Assembly (NCBI RefSeq): GCF_029637605.1
Contig: NZ_CP121261.1
Span: 3,286,001-3,350,000, forward strand
Direction: 5' to 3'
Length of the DNA: 64,000 bases
Source of the DNA: Achromobacter spanius
GTDB taxonomy: Bacteria > Pseudomonadota > Gammaproteobacteria > Burkholderiales > Burkholderiaceae_B
Position 1 is the stretch's first letter. Every line of letters begins with the position of its first letter. Shown here piece by piece: positions 30,401-37,138 of the stretch. Position numbers and translations under genes: made by a program. The notes under the pieces were generated by a model that did no database searches, was not told the origin of the DNA, and worked only from the letters and a program-made list of their open reading frames with translations.

Positions 30401-33400
30401 GAACGGCCCCGCCACGCTGAACACCAGCAGCATCGCCACCACCGGCAACCAGCATTACAAAAACGCCGTCTCGCTCATCATCGACCAGTCGCTGTCCACC
30501 ACCACCGGCAACGTCACCTTCGACGGCACGCTGGACGGCGCCAGCAACCTTGCCATCACATCGACGGCAGGCGGTGACATCAGCTTCAACGGCGAGGGCT
30601 ACGCCGGGCTGCGCCTGGGCAACGTCACGGCCAACACCGCGGGCGCCACCCGCTTCAACGGCGCAATGTACGCGGCGTCGGTGCAGACGGACGCCCCCGG
30701 CACGGTGGCCATCAACGCCAGCCGCATCGACACGACCGGCACGCAGACATTTGGCGAATTGGTGACGCTGGGCGCGGACACCGTGCTCAAGGGCAGCACC
30801 ATCACGCTTGCCCAAGGCGTAAATTCCGCTGATCAAACACAAGACCTGAGCATCCAGGGCGATGCCGTGATCAACGGCGCGGTCGGCGCGGGCACGAATG
30901 CCCGACTGGCTTCGCTGACGATCACCGGCGACGCGCGGTTGGGTGGCGGCGCGATCAGTACCGTGGGCGCACAGGCCTACCAAGGCAATGTCACGCTGGC
31001 AGACGACCTGGTGCTCAACACCAACGGCGCGGCCGGCAACAACGTCAGCTTCGGCGGCACCATCGCCAGCACGGACGGCGACGCCAATGGCCTGACCGTC
31101 AATGCGGGCCTGGGCAACGTCACGCTGTCGGGCCAGGTCGGCGACAACGCCGACGCCCGCCTGGGCGCGCTGGCCATCAACAGCAGCGGCGCCACCACGC
31201 TAGCCAGCGCGGTGTACGTGGCCTCGGTCACCACGAACGCCGGCGGCACGCTGGCGATTGACGGCGGGCTGGTCGATACGACCGGCACGCAGTCCTACGG
31301 CGAACTGGCTGTGCTGGGCGCGGACACGGTCCTGAAGGGCAGCAACGTCACGCTGGCGCAAGGCGCGGATTCGGTCGACGAAACCCAAGCCCTGACCATC
31401 ACCGGCAACGCCGTGATCAACGGCGCGCTGGGCGACAACGCCCGCCTGGCATCCTTGACCATCTCTGGCACGGCCGACCTGAACGGCGGCGGCATCGACA
31501 CCGTGGGCGCGCAGTCCTACCAAGGCAACGTCACGCTGTCCGATGACCTGGATATACACACCGCCAACAGCAACGTCACGTTCAACGGCACCGTCGCCAG
31601 CGCCACCGGCGAGACGAACAACCTGAGCATCGGCGCAGGCAACGGCAACGTCAGCTTCGTGGGCGCCGTAGGCAACGCCACCACGGCTCGCCTGGGCGAT
31701 GTGGCCATCAACAGCAGCGGCGCCACGACGCTTTCCGGCGCGGTGTACGCGGCTTCGGTCACCACCGATGCGGGCGGCACGCTGGCGATTGATGGCGGCC
31801 TGGTCGATACGACGGGCACGCAATCCTACGGCGAACTGGCCGTGCTGGGCGCGGATACGGTACTGAAGGGCAGCACCGTGACGCTGGCGCAAGGCGCGGA
31901 TTCGGTTGATGAAACCCAAGCCCTGACCATCGACGGCAACGCCGTGGTCAACGGCGCGCTGGGCGACAACGCCCGCCTGGCCTCGTTGAGCATCACCGGT
32001 TCGGCCGACCTGAACGGCGGCACGGTCAGTACCGTGGGTGCGCAGGCCTACCAAGGCAATGTCACGCTGTCCGACGACCTCGTGCTCAACACCAACGGCG
32101 CGGCCGGCAGCAACGTCAGCTTTGGCGGCGTCATCGCCAGCACGGACGGCGACGGCCACGGCCTGACCGTCAACGCGGGCCTGGGCAACGTCACGCTGTC
32201 GGGCAAGGTCGGCGACGATGCCGACGCCCGCCTGGGTGCGCTGGCCATCAACAGCAGCGGCGCCACCACGCTTGACGGCGAGGTGTATGTCGCCTCGGTC
32301 ACCACCGACGCGGGCGGCACGCTAGCCATCAACGGCGGCCGGGTCGATACGACGGGCACGCAGTCCTACGGCGAACTGGCCGTGCTGGGCGCGGACACGG
32401 TACTGAAGGGCAGCACCGTGACGCTGGCGCAAGGCGCGGATTCGGTCGATGAAACCCAAGGCCTGACCATCGACGGCAACGCCGTAGTCAACGGCGCACT
32501 GGGTGGCGGCACGGACGCCCGCCTGGCCTCGCTGACCATCACCGGCAACGCGGAACTGGGCGGCGGCACCATCAACACGGTGGGCGCGCAGGCTTACCAA
32601 GGCAATGTCACGCTGACCGACGATCTGGACAGCCGCAGCGCCAACGGCGACGTCAGCTTCGGCGGCACGCTGGTCAGCTCGGCCCAAGATGGCCACGGCC
32701 TGTCGCTGGATGCCGGCACGGGCAACGTGACCTTCTCGGGCGCGGTCGGCGACGCCGCCGACGGCCGCCTGGGCGACATCAGCATCGCCAGCAGCGGCGC
32801 CACCACGTTGGACGGCGCCGTGTACGCGGCATCGATCAGCACCGATGCGGGCGGCACGCTTGCCATCAACGGCGGCCTGGTCGACACGACCGGCACGCAG
32901 TCCTACGGCGAACTGGCCGTGCTGGGCGCGGATACCGTGTTGAAGGGCAGCACCGTCAGCCTCTTGGGCGGCGGCGACGGCGAACACGGCCTGACCATCG
33001 ACGGCGACGCCGTGCTGAAGGGCGCGTTCGGCGCGCAAGACGCGCTGGCCAGCCTGACGATCAACGGCACGTCCAGCCTGGACGGCAGCATCGGCACCAC
33101 GGGCGAACAGTCGTACAACGGCGCGGTCACGCTGGACGGTGATGTCACGCTGGCCACGCAAGGCGGCAACATTGCGTTCAATGACAAGGTCGCCAGCAGC
33201 CAAGACGATGGCCACGGCCTGTCGCTCTCTACCGGCACGGGCGACGTCACCTTCACGGACACCGTCGGCGACGACGCGGGTGGCCGCGTGGGCGACATCC
33301 GCATCGCCAGCAACGGCGCCACGACACTGGACGGCGCCGTGTACGCGGCCTCGATCACGTCGGACGCAGGCGGCACGCTGGCCATCAACGGCGGCCTGGT

Positions 33401-35288
33401 CGATACGACCGGCACGCAGTCCTACGGCGAACTGGCCGTGCTGGGCGCGGATACCGTGTTCAAGGGCAGCACCGTCAGCCTGCTGGGCGGCGCTGACGGC
33501 CCGCATGACCTGACGATCGACGGCGACGCCGTGTTGAAGGGCCCGTTCGGCGCCCAAGACGCGCTGGCCAGCCTGACGGTGAACGGCACGTCCACGCTGG
33601 GCCAAGGCAGCATCGCCACCACCGGCGACCAGTCGTACAACGGCGCGGTCACGCTGGGTGGCGACCTGACGGTGGCCAGCCGCGACGGCGACATCCGCTT
33701 CAATGACGCGCTTGACGGCGCGCACGACCTGGCGGTCTCCGCCGGCCAGGGCAAGGTCGAATTCGCCGGCCCGGTCGGCCAAGGCTCGCGCCTGGGCGAC
33801 CTGACCATCGCCGCCGCGGGTGACACCGTGCTGGACGGTCCGGTCCGCGCCGCCTCGCTGCAAACCAGCGGCAACGGCGACCTGCTGATCAACGGCGGTT
33901 CGGTCAACACCACAGGCGCGCAGCAATATGGCCAGCACGTGATCCTGTCGGGCGTCGACACCACCCTGACCGGCACCAACGTGCAGATCAAGGCGGGCGT
34001 GGACGGCACCGAATCGGGCCAGCAAGGCCTGATCATCGCCGGCAACGCCGACATCCAGGGCGACATCGGCGCCACCACGCCGCTGCGCGGCCTGGCGGTC
34101 CAAGGCACGACCACGATGGGTCCGGGCAAGGTCGTCACGACCGAAGACCAGGTCTACGCCGGCGCGGTCACGTTGACGGGCGACCGCGAACTGACCAGCA
34201 ACACCGGTTCGGTCGTGCTGGGCAGCACGCTGGACGGCGGCAATGGCAACAACCTGGCCATCAACGCCGGCCGCGACGTGCTGGTGGCGGGCGACGCCAC
34301 CGGCCTGGGTTCACTGACCCTGCGCGCCGTGGACACCATCGTGTTCAACGGTGACGTCAGCGCCTACCGCGTGCAGCAGTTGGAAGCCAAGTCCGCCAGC
34401 TACAACGGCGCGGTCCGCGCCACGGGTCCCGACGGCATCGACATTTCGGGCGGCACGGTGTCGTTCGGCAAGGACGTCACCGCCGACACGGGTTCCATCC
34501 GCATCGCCAACACCGACCCGACCGGCACCACGAGCTTCGCCGCCGGCACCACGGTCCAGGCCGCCACGGGCTTCACCCAGACCGGCGGCGCCGGCCTGAC
34601 GCTGCCCGCGCAACTGCTGGTGACGCAAGGCCCCATCAACCTGGGCGCGCCCGCCACGCTGCAAGGGGCGACTGCCACCATCAGCACCAACGGCGACATC
34701 ACCGCCGTCGGTCTGTCCGGCCCGCAGACGTCCTTGACCGTGGCCACCGGCCCGCTGGGCGCGCTGCGCATCGGCCTGAACGACGCCAATATCAGCCACA
34801 AACTGGACGTGGCCGAGCTCATCGTTCCCTCCGCCGGCTCGGCCGACGTGTGGGGCACGGTCGGTGGCAAGACGGGCGCCCTGGCGGCCTCTTCCATCAA
34901 GAGCTCGCTGGTGGGTTCGCCGTACTACCTGAACGGCGTCACCTGGGGCCCGACGGGCACCATCGACCGCCTGGCCGCCATCACCGCGCCGCAGCCGATC
35001 ATCCCGACCACGCCTACCGCCGACTCTTTGTTCCGTGGTACGGTCCCGTCTGATGGTTTCGGCCCGGATGCGCTGGGCGCGTACGCCGATCCGCAGGTGC
35101 TGCAGGTGGCCACTGCCAGCTTCAACTGGCTGCTGCCTTCCGGCGACAACGCCATGCTGAACGTACCGACCGGCAACAACTCAGTCCTGCAAGCCCCTGG
35201 CAGCAGCTCGCAACAACCCGCCGCCGAAGGCAACCCGTCTTCCGACGACGAGCGTCGCGACAACGACGCGCAATCCCGCACTCTTTGA
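18468..35288 (+). CDS. Giant TpsA filamentous-hemagglutinin-like adhesin, 5606 residues
   Basis: This secreted beta-helix exoprotein of two-partner secretion is far larger than the 3590-residue FhaB precursor of Bordetella pertussis. The N-terminus has a signal peptide (KKDAALPALSTLAVLIGSLASSGAHA, cut near residue 44). A TPS/hemagglutination-activity domain follows (about 45-300), with NPNGV at 126-130 and VTLNRVVGNDPSAIFGRLNANG before it. The long middle is built of imperfect beta-helix modules around S-F-T-G-D-R-x-I-x-V-G-x-I-x-x-G. From about residue 4060 it has six longer near-identical repeats of 173-182 residues. The C-terminus (ASFNWLLPSGDN, then a Ser/Glu/Asp-rich tail) shows no VENN motif, toxin domain or anchor. 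A role in adhesion or biofilm is likely. No frameshift is seen over 16.8 kb. Confidence 0.95.
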   Translation: MNRNSRSLAQSARRSRTKKDAALPALSTLAVLIGSLASSGAHANPTGGNVVGGAANIVDRGNGTLDINQSTGKAIINWKDFSIGANETVNFRQPGGKSVTLNRVVGNDPSAIFGRLNANGTVMLVNPNGVVFGKGARIDVGGLVATTANINDKDFLAGNYKFNQASTKANAAIVNEGTISIKASGLAALVAPSVRNSGVIEAKLGRVALAGAKTVTVDFQGDGLLSFDATSTVGELPKDASGKPVSALVTNTGVIRADGGTVLMTARAVKGVIDNVVNTDGIISAQSVGMQNGKIVLSGGDAGTVKIAGKVDATGVGAGQQGGKVVVTGEHVDVTRSAAIDVSGAAGGGEIALGSLGVSPDNGSAAFSGKSSTVKVAAGATLKADALVKGNGGNVTMWSNDATAFAGSLSARGGEQGGDGGFAEVSSKKNIGLTGSVDMRAPKGKTGLLLIDPTDLRIVDSGSGSGALDGSAGDGTVNGSDANAANNTVSRGLLESLAGTTNIKLEATGQITIADMAAINLQTTSGNSFTLRSTQTGGIRFENSNTEISTQGGAITMEALGVGSTLDNIGKLNSRGGTITLNATGDINLANVIDAGSGAALVRTSAGTIRNVGGANQVVAGNTVTLDASGGSIGEAGNAVNTQTTRLALATGGNLAVANRSVLSTLDITSRHAQPGVNNTYALTSSGLDFSLTDNGSYQLNTVEQAGLNFSFTGDRTINVGNIALGTGALALTSTAGDIQARNSLGSITAGSIALKATGSTGNNGAIGSSALALTTNTGALTAASGSGGVYVNNLGNLALRSIDTTGALSVWAGGHLTVGAIKAGTSVLSSDIGNIIDDGDDATSISTSMLTLSAQNGGIGAASRALKTNANSVSATSGAGGVYLDSTSGNLTITQAQANNAAIVINGAGALSANNVSSSGGAVNLTGNNIFAGEINAGSGNVTLTARAGNITGSSASLITGNLVTLLAPASNSNYTVGTSGTYLRTAAGELRATGGSIYLNQAQGSVLLDDLKAYNGISVIGVADLTGNKLDAGNGTLWLNAQGGNILRANANSELLGSSINLQAQRHIGTASDHIKTATTSLMLASGGDIYVDNPDKTLTYLSVSNTHADPTRRNTLLVSAPYLAFDVNDDLGNNVYELKQVYSSLLNQFIFSGDQSLQLGNIRAGSSVALTSTQGSILDDGIADTRVTANSVTLSANQDIGTAADAVAVNAPYLSLSTRGNLYATDIADLYSLTVTARHKAEDDRYVLDVRAPSLLFNITDDIGGHTIHEMRDSNWVNFSFTGDRDITVGSIDAGYSGSISLNTTGAIRDDGDKSTQLLANSVYLYAGRAIGATGTGYLDILTSNLSGSAGNGGFYAQLPKPTGANNTTGIITLGNITATDAVQIDARQGDLLLTGTVRSWNDDVTLNAANGSILGNGVGSVYAGGSDVLLTATGAIGGLYSGNVSYVGVGGAGLVNVQANAGGDLYLNGGNSNIKLTSLAAGGQLGYMQFSGNTTVGSVQANGPASLANSSGSILDDGDDATKIQASSIALSAGGVLGAAGAALTLQAPDVSLTSGGDIIVNNEIGLTRLAVTRNGSSYGTYAITAPNLSAFTLTDDANGIHLKDIASSSDLDFAFSTNGKHLLVGNIDAGAAGKVSLVSAGNIANDDLANPGAIHAANVSLTAGSSGSIGSSATGGTLALNGTSALSLKGNDFYVGSDTVLQSLAINSLRAAGGTSTIAIGGGAGQTIRITDDGITQYLEEITGGLTDFSFTGRKNIQVGDISASDLVNLTTAGGGIYSSITSDAGSGRISAGTVKLSATGSDNYTARNANTGAIGSSGRALRTLTDNLVIANNGDITLNNGGLKLESLDLNLTRRDAGSTTNFDTNAYSFGGLGVQSLSISGGETLSIGASMSGAALAISADSAITTGTINTGAAGSVSLTSRYANSLLNPTISRTSGTITGNSVTLNALGTNGSVWASTNTGNLTIGSAGNVTVANTQQLSSLSLTANHSNTTGTQTNAYSISSTGLTFALSDSTGVNGLTLSNVTSANNLALSIASDRALTVNNVATGAGGSVTLNSNNIYGTSSSASSPNITTGELTLNGGSVTGPYNSNQPLYVSVDKLSSNLRGILWLSNNKTLTLGNNSVLGSARVSVTDGSILQGAGSNFVTPSLTLIATGSIGAAGNALQTDTRQLTTQTGRDLFLNNASNLFSLNVTANHADQGVNNTVQVAAQGLTFNVTDTNDGYKLFDVRDTTGLNFSFNGDRTLNIGNIDTGPAHTVSLAANGAGSNLVNLSPTSHVTGDSVSLFATGQIGLGSADKISTTTSELYLTAGSHVYVGNDRDLSSLSLYATGVSPATYDVTSNQLVFNVEHNGRLVVNEVRDNTGLNLILSSSVGQDIGTIDTQSTGTVRLSTNGSILGSADDSQRITAGQVSLTAQGTGGIGADGREINLSAPVLTIQNTGDVYIDSDTHIDSLSLYSMGNGARTYSINSPTRDGQGNIGFTATDGGSGSTAGLVLGNITDAGGLNLSVSSDRNITVGTINVGYDNVSLTARNSSLLGDGDANTKIDAASLTLTANTAIGADGAGNAIDTRVSTLTGRALGGGAYITVEGNTSLPSLTSVGASAVSNTVGDIELGSVNTNGNAFTVDNTGGSILSGTITNATTVNLKANGSIGNKSAIRTTNLTGGTTTVNLSAKKTDTADGSIALIETYGLRADSVTGDGNITLTADTAYAGRDLVVGTISTTDGAVALATNRGSIIGADNSNRITGKSVTLTADYGSSRGIGSGNTNRIHLDTPSLTLNSAGSIYVDNLADLSDLTINRNNSAGNQNGSYGFLTIDAQNLTFSGADTGNNTALTIVRDTTGLNFTYKAIGSITLNDIDVTSNGSVNLSTNPYNTGGSIQGMVSTSKITAGDLTLSTAWGNTGNSIGSAGNALNTQVNNISATASGGIWLKQAGSINLGNLSAGEDLSVTTTTGDILVGTVSYGNDKTLTLNAQNGSILDGGGAITGSGTGAITLTAKNGIGTNDAAIKIAAPYNPVSATVTGDGSLYLDSTNNLLGGLTTSVANGETRVTSTGNLVLNSMTSATDAAGNGISVKTTSGNITVKNVQAGATQGQITLNAENGYVLADAAGATIKAYGVALNARYGIGANTSTGRINATGQRVEATTNGAMYLAADNNSVYSYLSGNTIDIAAAGNLQIANAIASNGSGTIKVVGNGANSQLVAGNIDAGTGTVNIDYSKTGSTIVDDREESTRIIGNSVTLKAGAGIGGAEGSADKLQTTAALITAEVTGNGSIFLDDNRAAGTTLNSLITQNGAIGITTAGPTLVTSAITKTNSADNDISIATSNGDLSINTIDAMASGDVTLKAAGSILGALAGNLVYGNSLTATAGGSIGSATNLANGTGGIALRTNLASLGDLSTGADGAVIVLNNVGTRALTLNGDVTQTGDNSSVYLRSSGDLDARSGLSNTADNLLLSSAGTLTVAGAGVQANDTVTLVGTRDVVAAGATPRTIAVKGDALNFTSGAAGGNTALTTEVANANVSLIGITAPASLTLNNTGALNAALSTANGDITANATGTLDVTATASGNNRTIDLSSQHGDVAFGLIDAGDASGTVILTASEGSLVGAGINLATNSLDLTSKTGIGDNSASFNTSASYLTANVVGAGDIIVDGTGALTLGRIATADGHIQIAAVDDLISTVGLSAGNQGDIFLGSVMGNVGVNHAIANTDANNLMVIGAQIGLAAVDTAGAQSYDGDVTLNGDLTGTAIDITGNATLAGGKRTLTANGENGGVTVWGLLNGGGQQAVIVANDGEVMLGGNASILASLNIDGATIDLQGVTTTGAQQYNGDTTLRGQYITSNGAFGVDGDTVLGSGVNVYTGNGAVTFTGDISGNKALNVNTRGAITYGGAVSTASLNQVGTGITNINGGSVTTTGSQYYTGRVVLGDDTTLTGSTIILANGADGAHALDINGAASLAGAIGANTKLASLTMNGPATLNTSSIATTGNQHYKNAVSLIIDQSLSTTTGNVTFDGTLDGASNLAITSTAGGDISFNGEGYAGLRLGNVTANTAGATRFNGAMYAASVQTDAPGTVAINASRIDTTGTQTFGELVTLGADTVLKGSTITLAQGVNSADQTQDLSIQGDAVINGAVGAGTNARLASLTITGDARLGGGAISTVGAQAYQGNVTLADDLVLNTNGAAGNNVSFGGTIASTDGDANGLTVNAGLGNVTLSGQVGDNADARLGALAINSSGATTLASAVYVASVTTNAGGTLAIDGGLVDTTGTQSYGELAVLGADTVLKGSNVTLAQGADSVDETQALTITGNAVINGALGDNARLASLTISGTADLNGGGIDTVGAQSYQGNVTLSDDLDIHTANSNVTFNGTVASATGETNNLSIGAGNGNVSFVGAVGNATTARLGDVAINSSGATTLSGAVYAASVTTDAGGTLAIDGGLVDTTGTQSYGELAVLGADTVLKGSTVTLAQGADSVDETQALTIDGNAVVNGALGDNARLASLSITGSADLNGGTVSTVGAQAYQGNVTLSDDLVLNTNGAAGSNVSFGGVIASTDGDGHGLTVNAGLGNVTLSGKVGDDADARLGALAINSSGATTLDGEVYVASVTTDAGGTLAINGGRVDTTGTQSYGELAVLGADTVLKGSTVTLAQGADSVDETQGLTIDGNAVVNGALGGGTDARLASLTITGNAELGGGTINTVGAQAYQGNVTLTDDLDSRSANGDVSFGGTLVSSAQDGHGLSLDAGTGNVTFSGAVGDAADGRLGDISIASSGATTLDGAVYAASISTDAGGTLAINGGLVDTTGTQSYGELAVLGADTVLKGSTVSLLGGGDGEHGLTIDGDAVLKGAFGAQDALASLTINGTSSLDGSIGTTGEQSYNGAVTLDGDVTLATQGGNIAFNDKVASSQDDGHGLSLSTGTGDVTFTDTVGDDAGGRVGDIRIASNGATTLDGAVYAASITSDAGGTLAINGGLVDTTGTQSYGELAVLGADTVFKGSTVSLLGGADGPHDLTIDGDAVLKGPFGAQDALASLTVNGTSTLGQGSIATTGDQSYNGAVTLGGDLTVASRDGDIRFNDALDGAHDLAVSAGQGKVEFAGPVGQGSRLGDLTIAAAGDTVLDGPVRAASLQTSGNGDLLINGGSVNTTGAQQYGQHVILSGVDTTLTGTNVQIKAGVDGTESGQQGLIIAGNADIQGDIGATTPLRGLAVQGTTTMGPGKVVTTEDQVYAGAVTLTGDRELTSNTGSVVLGSTLDGGNGNNLAINAGRDVLVAGDATGLGSLTLRAVDTIVFNGDVSAYRVQQLEAKSASYNGAVRATGPDGIDISGGTVSFGKDVTADTGSIRIANTDPTGTTSFAAGTTVQAATGFTQTGGAGLTLPAQLLVTQGPINLGAPATLQGATATISTNGDITAVGLSGPQTSLTVATGPLGALRIGLNDANISHKLDVAELIVPSAGSADVWGTVGGKTGALAASSIKSSLVGSPYYLNGVTWGPTGTIDRLAAITAPQPIIPTTPTADSLFRGTVPSDGFGPDALGAYADPQVLQVATASFNWLLPSGDNAMLNVPTGNNSVLQAPGSSSQQPAAEGNPSSDDERRDNDAQSRTL
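30640..33860 (+). repeat. Array of six 519-546 bp in-frame repeats in the TpsA gene
   Basis: The core VDTTGTQSYGELAVLGADTVLKGS, or a close variant, recurs with matching points at 30747, 31293, 31824, 32364, 32901 and 33420. The periods are 546, 531, 540, 537 and 519 bases, all multiples of three. Within each unit GATTLxGAVYAASxxTDAGGTLAI precedes the core and LASLTIxGxAxLxGGxIxTVGAQxYQGNVTL follows. The middle copies are close to identical in DNA. A degenerate copy (GDTVLDGPVRAASL, VNTTGAQQYG) closes the array near 33.8-33.9 kb. Confidence 0.9.
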
Positions 35289-35297
35289 TTCGACACC

Positions 35298-36056
35298 ATG
35301 ACTACGCAGACTTCGCTTCCCCTGTTCTACGAACAACCCCGCCCCCTGGCGGCCGGCGTGCACGCCAACCTGTCGCTGGCCGGCAACACGGGCTTTGCCT
35401 ATGCGGCCAACACCAACGCGGTGCCGCTGGTGGCCACCGAGCTGCCCACCGCGTGCCGCCATTTCCCCATCGTCTTCACTGACGGTGAGCAGCCCACGCC
35501 CGTCGCGGTGCTGGGTGTGCGCGGCCAGGAAAACCTGTTCGTTGATGCCGACGGCCAATGGCGCGCCGGCACCTACATCCCGGCCTACATTCGCCGCTAT
35601 CCCTTCATCTTCATGGAGAACGAAGACCGCAGCCAATTCACGCTGTGCGTCGACGAGAAGGCCGCATCGGTGGTTGAAGGCCGCGACAATCCGTTCTTCG
35701 ATGAAGCCGGCGAGCCCACCGACCTGGCCCGCAGCGCCCTGGAATTCTGCCGCGACTACCAGAACCAGCACGCCTACACGATGGAGTTCGCGCAGGCCCT
35801 GGCCGCCGCCGACCTGCTGATCGAGAACCGCGCCGACATCACCCTGCCCGACGGCCAACGCCTGGCCATGTCCGGCTTCAAGGTGATCGACGAAGCCAAG
35901 TTCAACAAGCTGTCGGACGAAGAATTCCTGCGCTGGCGCGCCAACGGCTGGCTGCCGCTGGTGTACTGCCATCTGCTGTCGATCAACACCTGGCCCGCAC
36001 TGATCAATCAGGTGCAGCCGGTGGCTGCTGTTGAGGACACGTCCGCCGAGGCGTAA
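35298..36056 (+). CDS. SapC family protein
   Basis: This 252-residue protein matches the SapC family (PF07277), named after an S-layer-associated gene of Campylobacter. Typical stretches are FPIVFTDGEQPTPVAVLGVRGQENLFVDADGQWRAGTYIPAYIRRYPF, VDEKAASVVEGRDNPFFDEAGEPT and DGQRLAMSGFKVIDEAKFNKLSDEEFLRWRANGWLPLVYCHLLS. There is no signal peptide or membrane segment, so it should be cytoplasmic. ATG 35298 lies nine bases after the TpsA stop without a good ribosome site, so it is probably translationally coupled. It is the last gene before a strong terminator. The biochemical role of SapC proteins is not known to me; the location argues for a role in TpsA biogenesis. Confidence 0.9.
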   Translation: MTTQTSLPLFYEQPRPLAAGVHANLSLAGNTGFAYAANTNAVPLVATELPTACRHFPIVFTDGEQPTPVAVLGVRGQENLFVDADGQWRAGTYIPAYIRRYPFIFMENEDRSQFTLCVDEKAASVVEGRDNPFFDEAGEPTDLARSALEFCRDYQNQHAYTMEFAQALAAADLLIENRADITLPDGQRLAMSGFKVIDEAKFNKLSDEEFLRWRANGWLPLVYCHLLSINTWPALINQVQPVAAVEDTSAEA

Positions 36057-36074
36057 TTTGCGACGCGGATGAGC

Positions 36075-36111
36075 AAGGCCGGCCCTGTTAAGGAGCCGGC
36101 CTTTTTGTTTT
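36075..36111 (+). terminator. Intrinsic terminator of the tpsB-tpsA-sapC operon
   Basis: Nine-base stem AAGGCCGGC/GCCGGCCTT (36075-36083 with 36095-36103) and an 11-base loop. The right arm runs into TTTGTTTTGT. It starts 19 bases after the sapC stop. Confidence 0.9.
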
Positions 36112-36128
36112 GTAGCGGGCCCAGCGTT

Positions 36129-36188
36129 ATGCCTGTGCTTATGCCCGTGGGTAAGCCCGTGGGTAAGCCCGTCATTAAGCCCGTGCGG
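36129..36188. repeat. Five 12-bp tandem repeats across the 3' end of the aldolase gene
   Basis: Five consecutive 12-base units related to AAGCCCGTGGGT run from 36129 to 36188; the middle two are the most alike. The array spans the stop codon of the minus-strand class II aldolase gene (36175-36177), and the last unit lies inside the coding region. Unit length equals four codons. Confidence 0.85.
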
Positions 36189-36939
36189 CGTCTTGCCGCT
36201 CAATCCGGCGCGCGAACATCGCAAAGCTGGCGCGCACGATGCTGGGCTTGAGCAGAAAGTCGTGCGACTCCGCTGCCAGCGCATCATCCACCGGCTTCAC
36301 TTCGCCATAGGCAGCAGCCGCCAGCAACTGATTACGCGCGGCGCGCTCGATCAGCACCGACAGATACAAGGTTTCTTCCACCGAGCTGGTCGCCGCCAGA
36401 AAGCCATGGTTGGCCAACAGCACACATCGCTTTTCCCCCAAGGCGGCGGAGATGATCACGCCTTCCTGATCGGCAATCGGCAAGCCCGGCCATTCCTTCA
36501 GATGCGCACAGTCGTTATGAAACGGCGTGGCGTCCATGTGCGAGACCACCAGCGGGCGGCCGGTCATGGCAAGGGTTGATACATAAGGCGGGTGCGTATG
36601 CACGATGCAGCGCACGTCCGGCCGGTTGCGATACACCCAGAAGTGAAAGCGCACGGCGGGGTTGGGCGTGCCTTCTCCTTCCAGCACGTCCATGTTGTCG
36701 TTGATGCGGATGACCGTATCAGGCCGGATCTCATCGAACGCCTGGGCCAGCGCCGTCGTGAAAAACGTGCCGTCATCGTTCTTCACCGTGATCTGCCCCG
36801 CCAAGGTCTCGGAGTGCCCTTCCCGGGCCAGGATCCGACAGCTTAATGCGATCTTTTCCTGCTCGTTCCAGTTGCCGAAATCCAGCTTGTCAGCCGACCG
36901 CTTGAAGAACGCATCGGACTGCAGTTTCTTGTCATCCAC
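36175..36939 (-). CDS. Class II aldolase/adducin family protein
   Basis: This 254-residue cytoplasmic protein has the zinc-dependent class II aldolase/adducin fold, shared by fuculose-phosphate aldolase, ribulose-phosphate epimerase and several decarboxylases. Metal-site histidines are visible in CIVHTHPPYVSTLA and LANHGFLA. The opening KIALSCRILAREGHSETLAGQITVK is typical of the catabolic subgroup. An ATG at 36945 directly touches the AGGAG site (36946-36950); the GTG at 36939 has the ideal six-base spacing and is preferred. The gene is divergent from an AraC regulator, its likely controller. A 12-base tandem array runs over its stop codon. Substrate unknown. Confidence 0.87.
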   Translation of the reverse strand: MDDKKLQSDAFFKRSADKLDFGNWNEQEKIALSCRILAREGHSETLAGQITVKNDDGTFFTTALAQAFDEIRPDTVIRINDNMDVLEGEGTPNPAVRFHFWVYRNRPDVRCIVHTHPPYVSTLAMTGRPLVVSHMDATPFHNDCAHLKEWPGLPIADQEGVIISAALGEKRCVLLANHGFLAATSSVEETLYLSVLIERAARNQLLAAAAYGEVKPVDDALAAESHDFLLKPSIVRASFAMFARRIERQDAARA

Positions 36940-37138
36940 ACCCATCTCCTAATGCCTCGTGGCACAACACTGCCATTACATCTTGCGGTGGCTTCCAGGC
37001 CATTGACCGCAACCGCACAGCGATTGTCCGAGAGTGACACGGCCTAGGGTAAACGGCAGGTGCGTGCGCAATCCGCGTCGATACAATGATTTTGGTTTTG
37101 CGGGCACTGGGCTCGCGCTGAAAGTCGGGTCCATCCAT

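Noticed and set aside
27216..30983. 1255-codon antisense frame inside tpsA
   Set aside because: Same cause; composition is typical of a shadow frame and the repeats of the sense protein are simply reflected in it.
32322..34103. 593-codon antisense frame across the repeat array
   Set aside because: It repeats with the same period as the sense gene and has no start signal or known domain.
34600..35288. Possible contact-dependent-inhibition toxin at the TpsA C-terminus
   Set aside because: No VENN motif, pretoxin or nuclease-like end is visible, and the next gene is SapC rather than a small immunity gene.
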